The notes below the pieces were generated by a model. That model had not been told where the DNA came from, did not search any database, and saw only the letters and a list, made by a program, of their open reading frames with translations. From positions 5,850,839 to 5,914,838 of the forward strand of contig JAPTYO010000015.1 of NCBI GenBank assembly GCA_036873135.1: a stretch of DNA of 64,000 bases. Direction: 5' to 3'. Shown here in pieces: positions 55,456 through 64,000 of the stretch (positions within the stretch are counted from its first letter, which is position 1; the number at the start of each line of letters is the position of its first letter). Made by a program: the position numbers and the translations under genes. This DNA is from Clarkia xantiana subsp. parviflora. Lineage: Eukaryota > Streptophyta > Magnoliopsida > Myrtales > Onagraceae.

Positions 55456-58400
55456 TGATGTGGGCGAAGTGTCGGATTTGGGCGTGCGAGTACACTTTTC
55501 CATTCGTAAACGGCGATCTGAGCAAGACCCATAGAAAATTATGGGGTTTGACGGTTTTAGGCCAAATTCCTTCGTTTAGAGGGTCAAATTTGCAGTTTAA
55601 TGTTTCTTTCGGTCTTTTTATAATTTGTCGGTTTTGTTTGGTACTTTAGTGTTAATTTCGGAATTTTAATAGGTTAGGGTTTTTGTTTTATTTATTTAAG
55701 ACTCTCTTACCCGTCGTTTGTATTCAGTTTATTGATATATGAAAAAAACTGAGGTTTTCCTCTACCCTGCGACAATTCCTCGGCATTCTTCTGAATCAAC
55801 AAGTTCTTGCGCCCTCTATGCATCAAATTCTCGGCATTCCCCTTGAATCAACGAGTCTTTGTTCCATCTATCCCCATCACACTGCATCAGATTGGTATCA
55901 GAGCCGAAGATCCTGCACGATGCCATTCCTTGATATGCTATCACCAGATCGTACCAGGACCGCGACTGTTCTTGATAATCCAATTTATGATGAGTACGCC
56001 GATGATGATGACGTCACGGCGATGATCGACCATCACTCCACCTTCCATGATCCTGAATTATCCTTTTCCCGACCGCCAGGAGAGACTTCGAAGGCCTCTT
56101 GACCTCCGATTTCTGGTACAAGCCACAAGAGAAATCGACCCCAACATAGGCACCAAGACCACACTCGAACACCGCTTCACGTGAAATTTTTTATGATTTT
56201 GTGGCTGAGTGTTTTCTTCTTCCTGCTTCCTATTACTGGCCTTCGTTGCACAAGATTCGAGGGCGAATCTTCTCTTCCCCGGAGAGAATGATGTGGGCGA
56301 AGTCTCGGATTTGGGCGTGCGAGTACACTTTTTCAAGTGGAAACGGTGATTTGAGCAAGACCCATATTAAATTATGGGGTTTGGCGTTTTTTGGCCAAAT
56401 TCCTTCGTCTAGATGGTCAAATTTGCAGTTTTATGTTTCTTTTGGTCTTTTTTATAATTTGTTTGTTTTGTTTGGGGCTTTATTGTTAATTTCGGATTTT
56501 ATCTTAGGGTTAGTGATTTAGATTTTTCTATTTAAACTTTGTTAGCCGTCATTTACATTTAGTTTATTGATATATAAAAAAAATTGAGGTTTTCATCTAC
56601 CATGCGTCAAATTCTCGGCATTCTTTTGAATCAACGAGTTCTTGCGCCTCTATCCAACAAATTCTCGAAATTCCTTTGAATCAACGAGTTTTTGTCCCAT
56701 CTATCCCCATCACGCTGCATCAGATTGGTACCAGAGCCGAAGATCCTGCACGATGCCGTTCTTTGATTGGCTAGCACCAGATCGTACCAGGATCTCGACT
56801 GTTCTTGATAATCCAATTTATGATGAGTACGCCGATGATGATAACGTCACAACGATGATCGACCATCACTCCACCTTCCATGATCCTGAATTTATCCTTT
56901 TTCCGACCGCCAGGAGCGACTTCGAAGGCCTCTTGACCTTCGATTTCGGGTACAAGCCACAAGGGAAATCAACCCCAACATCGGCACCAAGACCACACTC
57001 GAACAGCGCTTCACGTGAATTTTTTTATGATTTTGTGGCTGAGTGTGTTATTCTTCCTGCTTCCTATTACTGGCCTTCGTTGCGCAAGATTCGAGGGCGA
57101 ATCTTCTCTTCCCCGGAGAAAATGATGTGGGTGAAGTCTCGGATTTGGGCGTGCGAGTACCTTTTTTCAGGTGGAGACGATAATTTGAGAAAGACCTATA
57201 GTATACTATAGGGTTTAGCGTTTTTCGGCCAAATTCTTTCGTCTAGATGGTCAAATTTGCAGTTTTATGTTTCTTTCGGTCTTTTTTATAATTTGTCTGT
57301 TTTTGTTTGGGGCTTTATTGTTAATTTCGGATTTTTTCCTAAGGTTAGGGTTTTAGATTTTTCTATTTAAACTTTGTTAGCCGTCATTTACGTTCAGATT
57401 ATTGATTAATGAAAAAAATAGAGGTTTTCCTCAACCTTGCGTCAATTCCTCGGCATTCTTCTGAATCAACGAGTTCTTGCGCCTCTATCCAACAAATTCT
57501 CGGCATTCCTTTGAATCAACGAGTTTTTGTCCCATCTATCTCCATCACGCTGCATCAGATATCTGATGCAGCGTGATGGGAAATATGGAACAAATATTTG
57601 TTGATTCGAAAGGGGAATGCCGAGAATTTGTTGGATAGAGGCGCAATAACTCGTTGATTCAGAAGAATGCCAAGAATTTGACGCAACGTAGAGGAAAACC
57701 TCAATTTTTTTTTATATATCAATAAACTAAATGTAAATGACGGCTAACAAAGTTTAAGTAGAAAAATCTAAAACCCTAACCCTAAGATAAAATCCAAAAT
57801 TAACAATAAAGCCCCAAACAAAACAAACAAATTATAAAAAAGACCGAAAGAAACATAAAACTCCAAATTTGACCATCTAGACGAAGGAATTTGGCCAATA
57901 AACGCCAAACCCAATAGTTTACTATAGGTCTTGCTCAAATCACCGTTTCCACCTGAAAAAGTGTACTCGCACGCCCAAATCCGAGACTTCGCCCACATCA
58001 TTCTCTCCGGGGAAGAGAAGATTCGCTCTCGAATCTTGCGCAACGAAAGCCAGTAATAGGAAGCAGGAAGGAGAACACACTCGGCCACAAAATCATAAAA
58101 AATTTCACGTGAAGCGGTTTTCGAGTGTGGTCTTGGTGCCGATGTTGGGGTCGATTTCTCTTGTGGCTTGTACCCGAAATCGGAGGTCAATAGGCTTTCG
58201 AAGTCACTCCTGGCGGTCGGGAAAAGGATAAATTCAGGTTCATGGAAGGTGGAGTGATGGTCGATCATCGTTGTGACGTCATCATCATCGGCGTACTCAT
58301 CATAAATTAGATTATCAAGAACACTCGCGGTCCTGGTATGATCTGGTGCTTGCCAATCAAGGAACGGCATCGTGTAGGATCTTCGGCTCTGATACCAATC

Positions 58401-59230
58401 TGATGCAGCGTGATGGGGATAGATGGGTCAAAGACTTGTTGATTCGAAAGGGAATGCCGAGAATTTGATGGATAGAGGGCGCAAGAACTCGTTGATTCAA
58501 AGAATGCCGAGAATTTGACGCAGGGTAGAGGAAAACCTCAGTTTTTTTTATATATCAATAAACTGAATGTAAATGACGGCTAACAAAGTTTAAATAGAAA
58601 AATCTAAAACCCTAACCCTAAGATAAAATCCGAAATTAACAATAAAGCCCCAAACAAAACAAACAAATTATAAAAAAGACCGAAAGAAACATAAAACTCC
58701 AAATTTGACCATCTAGACGAAGGAATTTGGCCAAAAATCGCCAAACACAATAGTTTACTATGGGTCTTGCTCAAATCACCGTTTGGACCTGAAAAAGTGT
58801 ACTCGCACGCCCAAATCCGAGACTTCGCCCACATCCTTTCCATGCGTAAACGGCGATCTGAGCAAGACCCATAGTAAACTGTGGGGTTTGACGGTTTTAT
58901 GCCAAATTCCTTCATTTAGAGGGTCAAATTTGCAGTTTTATGTTTCTTTCGGTCTTTTTTATAATTTGTCGGTTTTGTTTGGTACTTTAGTGTTAATTTC
59001 AGAATTTTAATAGGTTAGGGTTTTTGTTTTATTTATTTAAGACTCTCTTACCCGTCGTTTGTATTCAGTTTATTGATATACGAAAAAAACTGAGGTTTTC
59101 CTCTACCCTGCGACAATTCCTCGGCATTCTTCTGAATCAACGAGTTCTTGCGCTCTCTATCCATCAAATTCTCGGCATTCCCCTTGAATCAACGAGTCTT
59201 TGTTCCATCTATCCCCATCACGCTGCATCA
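55456..59230. mobile_element. TRIM cluster: tandem and inverted copies
   Basis: Six LTR copies, all TGATG...CATCA: forward 55456-55889, 56289-56722, 57123-57557; inverted 57564-58000 and 58401-58835 (end lost); forward partial 58836-59230. Between them are about 400-bp inner domains (55890-56288, 56723-57122 and, inverted, 58001-58400), each starting with TTGGTATCAGAGCC, the initiator tRNA-Met primer site, and ending in GGAGAGAA before the next LTR. Flanks are ATGCT (55451-55455) and ATGCC (59231-59235), a near-perfect TSD, so one insertion was later rearranged. No gag or pol; a short open stretch (DNPIYDEYADDDD) is shared by copies. Confidence 0.8.
55893..55906 (+). promoter_or_regulatory. 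TRIM primer binding site (tRNA-Met type)
   Basis: TGGTATCAGAGCCG begins three bases after the LTR end. It complements the 3' end of initiator tRNA-Met. A second forward copy at 56726 has one change (TACC for TATC); an inverted copy is at about 58385-58398. Confidence 0.8.
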
Positions 59231-59593
59231 ATGCCCCAAATGGCGGTGGCTGACCCAAACTGGTGGTTGTCGGCACGATTGGGGTTGGCTAGCTCCGATA
59301 TGGTGGTGGCCGGCCTCGATTTGTGTTGCCGACCCGATTTGTGGTGGTCGCCGGTCCGATTTGTGGTGGTTGCCGTCTTTGTGTGCTATCCGGCGGACTT
59401 GGGCGGTGACAGGAGAAAACGATAGGGATTAAATTGTAATAATTAAAAGTTAGATATATAAAATTGAGGACTAAATTGAAGAAAATAAAAGTATTTAACG
59501 GTCAAACTTAACCGTTGAATAACGGATGCACCAAAAGTCTACAAAATGCAAACATAAAGTACCAAAAGTCGACAAAATAAAACATATGGTACC

Positions 59594-60274
59594 TGATAGA
59601 TATATGTCCAATTCGGGTTCGTATTTACATTTCGGGCCTCACAAAATACTCCAAAACCCGTAAAAGAACGCCTCCGCGGACACCCAAGTCCAAAACGGTC
59701 CGGAATACGCGCAGTACCCGGACCGGGGGACTTCCGGATTGCCCTAAGGCAATCAGGACCCGATCCGGATTGCTATACAATCCGAGTAGGTCCAGGTTAT
59801 CGACGTTCTCCGCGCACTTATTCTGATTATTTTGCCAAGTACGAGAAGTCAGTGCGCGCATAGTCCACCTTGATGACGGTATACGTTTCCCTTTATACCG
59901 GCATCAAACCGTTCAAAACTGGGCACGATCCTTTGGTTCCCTATAAATAGGGGCCTAGGTCTCCCATTTTAAACAGCTCCCTCATTCTGGCATTTCGTGC
60001 TCTGACTTCTCTCTAAAAGGCTTTCTCTCTCTAGAGATTTTTACTTGGGCGTCGGAGAGAGCCCAACCAGCATTCCCCCCCTCTTCCACGCTGGTTACTG
60101 CCCCTTGTGCAGGACCCGGAGTTCGAGAGATCAAAGTCGGGAAGTTGAACATCGGTTCGAGGATCGTGTCTCAAGGTTCGCGACATACAGACAGATACCC
60201 GTTCATGTGCACACATCCAGAGCCCGTTCGTGGGAGAGAAGCCCGAAGTTACCCAAGTGGAAGCAGACTTAACA
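59594..60274 (+). repeat. 5' LTR of element 6
   Basis: 681 bp, TGATAGATATATGTCC to TTAACA. TATA CCTATAAATAGGG near 59941-59953. The hairpin AACCAGC (60065-60071) pairs with GCTGGTT (60090-60096) around a C-rich loop, in the GTCGGAGAG block. Confidence 0.88.
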
Positions 60275-60325
60275 TTTGGCGCCGTCAGCGTGATTAGAAT
60301 TAAAAGTCGTTCCATACCGCAAGCT

Positions 60326-61330
60326 ATGACAGGAAGACGAACGAAGAAGGCGGGTGCAAGCAAGTCGAAGCCGACAAGAAGCCAACCAGGATCTTTTCAA
60401 ATTCCAGACGCAGTGTCTACCGCCTCATCCGTGCCAACCGCAAACGTGCCTTCCGCACAGCATGGCCTTAAAGTTCAAAATACACCATACATTGCATCCC
60501 ATCCGGAAAAGATGGCAAACGTACATATGATCCATGGATACTTTGATGCTGAAAGCGAGAAGTCATACGAGCAATAAGTGTACGTTGTAAAGACAATGCA
60601 CAAGTCCCATGATACCAACATGGAGTATGTCGACATAAAGGGGGCCGTCATAAAGGATGTCGCCTTTGAAGATTTCATTGGTTTTTCATCAAAGGACAGA
60701 GAGCACATTGCGTACCACGACGCCTTGGTCATAACCACGCAGAAGCCGACAAGAAGTCGACTTGGATCCTCCCACATGCATGTTGCCACATCCAATGCTT
60801 TCTTCATGCGAACAAGAAGTGCATCCTTCGCACAGTACGACCATGGAGTCCTCCAATTCAAAGGTGTCAACCCGCCACCACCTGTCACTCCTACCATGAT
60901 GACCGCGCTCGAAGAGCTGCTTGCATTCCGAAAGATGTTAAGGAACCAAGGATATGCCCCGCCACCACTACCTCTGCCTCCAATCAACGGAAAAGTCGAG
61001 GAGACAAGAACAAAGTCCCGAGTCACAAGTCATCAAGACACACCGCACCAAAGAATAGGGGGGCAATACACGGAAGGTACCTTCCAGTACCAACAACCAA
61101 GGCAAGGAGCTGCACGCTCATACAACCCGTATGTAATAGCACAACACCAAGAAGGGGCATGGAAACAACCTCCAACCTCCCGCTCAAAAATACACAAGGA
61201 AGGTCCTTCCACGAGGACAAGCCAAGACGATGCTGACATCCGTCACAAGGAGGGACGGAAAAAGCCTGTTAATGACGATGATGTCCCAATCAAGAGACTT
61301 ACAACAAGAACCTTGAAGGCAATAATTTAG
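60326..61330 (+). pseudogene. Element 6 gag N-terminal part with misplaced pre-protease segment
   Basis: From ATG 60326 the frame runs to TAA 60575-60577 and, still in frame, on to TAG 61328-61330. After a Lys/Ser-rich start comes MANVHMIHG (60512) and DALVITT (60720-60740), which are pre-protease motifs normally after the zinc knuckle (element 2 begins MANVYVIHGG). Then a second copy of the KPTRS segment follows, a proline-rich part (60870-60985) and a polar tail. The capsid domain is absent. Confidence 0.7.
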
Positions 61331-61347
61331 GAAAAGATAGACGCTTC

Positions 61348-62040
61348 TTGGGAAAAGAGACAACCGCAACAAAAGAGGCCATTCCAGTCAGACGTCCAAA
61401 GGCTCAAAAGACCAATCTCGCCAAATGTGTTCCATTTAACACACCGATGTCCGTCATCTTGAAAGAGATAAAGGAGACCAAGCTATGGAAAAAGCCCTCT
61501 AATTTCCACAAGGGCCCATTGGGAAAAGATGAAAGCAAATGGTGTGAAAATCACGAAGTATATGGCCACGAGACGGAAAGCTGTGTTGGATTAAGGTTTC
61601 ATGTAAACAGCTTAATCTTCAAAGGAGAAATGAAGAAGTATATCGACCAAGGCAATAAGCATCAAAAGAAGTCTCATGTGGAGTCTTCAGGAAAAGGCAA
61701 AGGAAAAGAAAGGGCGAATGATAATCCACCTCTCGCCAAGCGCGGAAAAAACAACGTCATCCATGGAACCAATTATGAAAACTTATACAGTCTTTGGAGC
61801 ACGAAGGTGGAGGAAACAAATTTCAAACTCTCGGAAAACAAACTTCACCGTCCACTTGAGCCAATGACTGCCTTCCTTGGCAAGAACGTTGAAGAACGAT
61901 GCAAGCACCATAAAACTGGGGGGCATAACACCAACATTTGTTCATCCACAAAGGTGGAGATTGAAGAGCTCAACACGCTAGATGCACTGAGGAACTATGT
62001 GACACATGGCAGAATCAACTTGCCGACAAATCACCTATGA
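61348..62040 (+). pseudogene. Element 6 nucleocapsid part with two zinc knuckles
   Basis: An open 230-aa frame. KCVPFNTPMSVILKEIK corresponds to element 1 residues before its zinc knuckle. CHHC knuckle one is in WCENHEVYGHETESC (61542), followed by a Lys-rich stretch and VIHG. A second CHHC knuckle, CKHHKTGGHNTNIC (61900), resembles the downstream Gag' knuckle of element 1. It is in a different frame from the upstream piece, and no capsid or protease core lies between. Confidence 0.7.
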
Positions 62041-62825
62041 AGACGTCAAACACATCATCAATCCCTTTATCTTCATTTTTGCATATTTACTTTAAGTCTT
62101 CTTAGATTAAGTACAACTTATGTTTATTAGCCTTAGTACTTTTCAAAAGGAGCGATCAGTAGACGCCTTCCTGTAATCCGTTGTACGAACTCCAAATATC
62201 TAATAAAGGTTAAATCTACTTTCGTAGGTACATTACTATATCATGCATACTACCTTGGAATAACGCCAAGTAACAACTACGCACATATTAATTGCGTCAA
62301 CAACACAAGCTATCGCACTAGGAACAACAAACGGCTTAGGCCATACAACATCCCCCATGCAACGGAGCCTCAAGCATTCTATACGCACAAGACTAAAAAT
62401 CACGCTGCAATAATAAACAAGACGGGGGCATCACCCAAGTGACAAGGTCATCAACATTGTGGAAGATAGGAATTCAGGATACGCTCCTATGTTATACGCA
62501 CGCCTGTGCCAAACCCATCACGAGAAAAGAGTTAGAGAATTATTTCCAATATCCAGCAAGTTTACCTTTGTCAAGAACACAAGAAGGATCGTACCACTCA
62601 AAACGTACGCCGACAGCGAAACCTAATCTTCGTCCAAAACAAAGGAGAAGATGAGGATTCCACTAGTATAACATCTCTCAACCATGTGCACAATCGTCAT
62701 ATAGACACAACCTCGGGAAGAGTCACAAGTGTATGAAGAAACACATCAAATAAACCCAGGCCCCTTGAAAGTGAACACATGAAGCATACATCGCAAAACG
62801 AGCACATTAAATTCAACACCGCGCA
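62041..62825. other. Unassigned interior of element 6
   Basis: About 785 bp without a supported gene. 62080-62120 (CTTCTTAGATTAAG and following) resembles sequence that follows a stop codon in the related elements only weakly. Confidence 0.35.
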
Positions 62826-63215
62826 ATGCGCAATAGGAAGAGGAGATCAACAACTCCAAATCGGCGTTCCGTTCGTGATCGTAGAAAAGCTTGACGCATA
62901 TAATGGAATCCTAGGGTATACAACCATGAACAAGTGAGGTATGATAAGCGTCAACATCACACCAAAAGATCAAGTTTCCAACAAAGGCAGGAATTGGTGA
63001 AATAAATGGAGATCAGGAGCTATCAAAAGACTGCTACAAAGTTGCAATCCAACATAATGTCAAGACAAACAATAGCGGAATTCCCGTCATTGATGAAACC
63101 CAAGGGTAGATCATGCACGTCCTGCTCTTGTTGAAGCATTACAAGAAATCAAGATAGATGAGCCAGAAAGGATGGTCCGAGTAGGCGCATCACGGTCAGA
63201 AGATGAAGTAATAGA
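62826..63215 (+). pseudogene. Element 6 protease C-terminus and pre-RT remnant
   Basis: Pieces match element 2 residues after the protease core: QIGVPFVIVEKLDAYNGILGYTT (in parts, 62855-62925), then DHARPALVEAL and IDEPERMVRVGA (63105-63195), matching DHGRPAPMEEL and IEEPDRKAKVGT. Stops (TGA near 62936) and shifts break it. RT does not follow. Confidence 0.7.
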
Positions 63216-64000
63216 AACCATCAGGAAACAGCGGTACGACTATCAAGCGACTTGGGGGGCACCAAGCTGACAAGTGCTCGGCATTCCACCGATGTGAAGA
63301 AACGAATAATTGCAAGAGCACGTGGTACCATTCTTCTAAGAAGGAAATACCAAGCAATGATCATATATAGGCATGTACATCATGCTAAGGAGGCATCAAC
63401 GCGAATCAACTAGAGGACGCATACAATAATGCATAGTCGCTGTTCATACATACATATTCACAATCACATATAGCGGGTGATACTTGGAAAAGCTCCGCTC
63501 CCGACATATCCACACCTGTCACGATCCGCACCTATCGCATCCGCACTTAGGGAAGTTTCCTGCACAAACAAGGAGTCCTCGTATCAGACTCCTTTACTTT
63601 ATCTATTATATGCATTACTAAAAAGAAAATTTCATAACTCCATATTTTTGCAAACTTGTAAACATTGCAACTATCTGACAAAGCGCAACTTTGTTCGTAG
63701 GTACATGCTACACTATGATTACTACATTGGAATTATGCCTATGCACATAATATCTACTTCAACAATACAAGCTAAGCATTATGTTCAAGGAGGGATTTAT
63801 GGCATACAACGCCGACATACCTACTATCTACACCAACAAGGAGTTTATTTCTCCATCCATAACGGCGTCTATCTCTAGAAGGCGTTCACTCAGGAACAAC
63901 GTCAACAACATACAATGCCTTGGAAGAAAACCAAAACCTATTCTAAAAGTGACATGGTGCAATATCCTCCTTGTAGGGACAAAACCCATGTTCACATCTA
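63216..64000. other. Unassigned right end of the window
   Basis: 785 bp still inside element 6. A 133-aa open stretch (63477-63878) shows no family motif I recognise and I do not call it a gene. Confidence 0.35.

Larger units (their letters stand above)
54905..59593. mobile_element. Long-TIR DNA element, right end cut by element 6
   Basis: Inverted arms of about 200 bp: left about 54954-55160 and right about 59410-59593 share GTTTTATTTTG, TTTTGTAGACTTTTGGTG and TTTTATTTTCTTCAATTT in opposite directions. The inner flanks are GC-rich with CAAATCGG/CCGATTTG motifs. No transposase. A TRIM cluster occupies 55456-59230. The right end stops at the element 6 LTR, so the TSD cannot be checked. Probably Mutator-like by structure. 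Confidence 0.6.
59594..64000 (+). mobile_element. Element 6: Tat-type LTR element, scrambled, incomplete in window
   Basis: LTR 59594-60274, primer site TTGGCGCCGTCAGCG (60276-60290), then rearranged gag and protease pieces. It inserted next to GTACC at the right arm of the long-TIR element. The right LTR is beyond the window. No RT or integrase is seen to 64000. Confidence 0.8.

Noticed and set aside
63477..63878. 133-aa ORF near the right end
   Set aside because: No recognisable motif, low complexity, inside the decayed interior of element 6.

Overview
This is plant nuclear DNA, most likely from an angiosperm. It holds one intact host gene, a three-exon SDP1-type triacylglycerol lipase (CDS 18304-21569). 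Almost everything else is nested transposable elements. The dominant class is Ty3/gypsy LTR retrotransposons of the Tat type. Support for this is a tRNA-Asp-like primer binding site (TGGCGCCG), a pol with two RNase H domains, and an extra antisense gene in the 3' half. The species cannot be told from sequence alone.

Layout. (1) 1-1226 and 11621-13385: a minus-strand gag/protease with its 5' LTR (element 0), split by element 1 (1227-11620, LTRs nearly identical, TSD TGCAT). (2) 13386-14629: the 3' end of a plus-strand relative of element 0. (3) 14630-17465: decayed copia gag and L1-type LINE remnants. (4) 17466-21959: the SDP1 gene island. (5) 21960-22326: the integrase tail of an old chromovirus, cut by element 2 (22331-32255, TSD AGTTT). 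(6) 32719-53834: a nest in which element 3 is broken by minus-strand element 5 (33528-47481, TSD CCCGC). Element 5 carries element 4 in its 3' LTR (33648-38734, TSD GGCGC) and a 747-bp Mutator-type element (43591-44337, 9-bp TSD). (7) 53835-59593: a SINE-like piece and a long-TIR element holding a rearranged TRIM cluster (55456-59230). (8) 59594-64000: element 6, scrambled and running off the window.

The most interesting observation is a division of labour between elements 1 and 2. They share LTRs, primer site, leader, 3' tandem array, antisense gene and polypurine-tract region. Element 1 encodes only Gag and protease, with a second Gag-like segment where pol should be. Element 2 encodes only an uninterrupted PR-RT-RNaseH-integrase ORF with no gag. 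Together they look like a two-part retrotransposon. Elements 3, 4, 5 and 6 also lack RT and integrase in what is visible, so element 2 is the only apparent source of these enzymes here.

Several non-coding structures recur across LTR families whose sequences differ. These are a hairpin downstream of the LTR TATA box whose arms change but still pair, palindromic U3 arrays whose copy number differs between the two LTRs of one element, hairpin-rich arrays between the convergent sense and antisense genes, and a stem next to the polypurine tract. The antisense gene has clean GT-AG introns in elements 1 and 2, and a TATA box lies upstream of it in several families. All calls are by eye from sequence; no database search was run.
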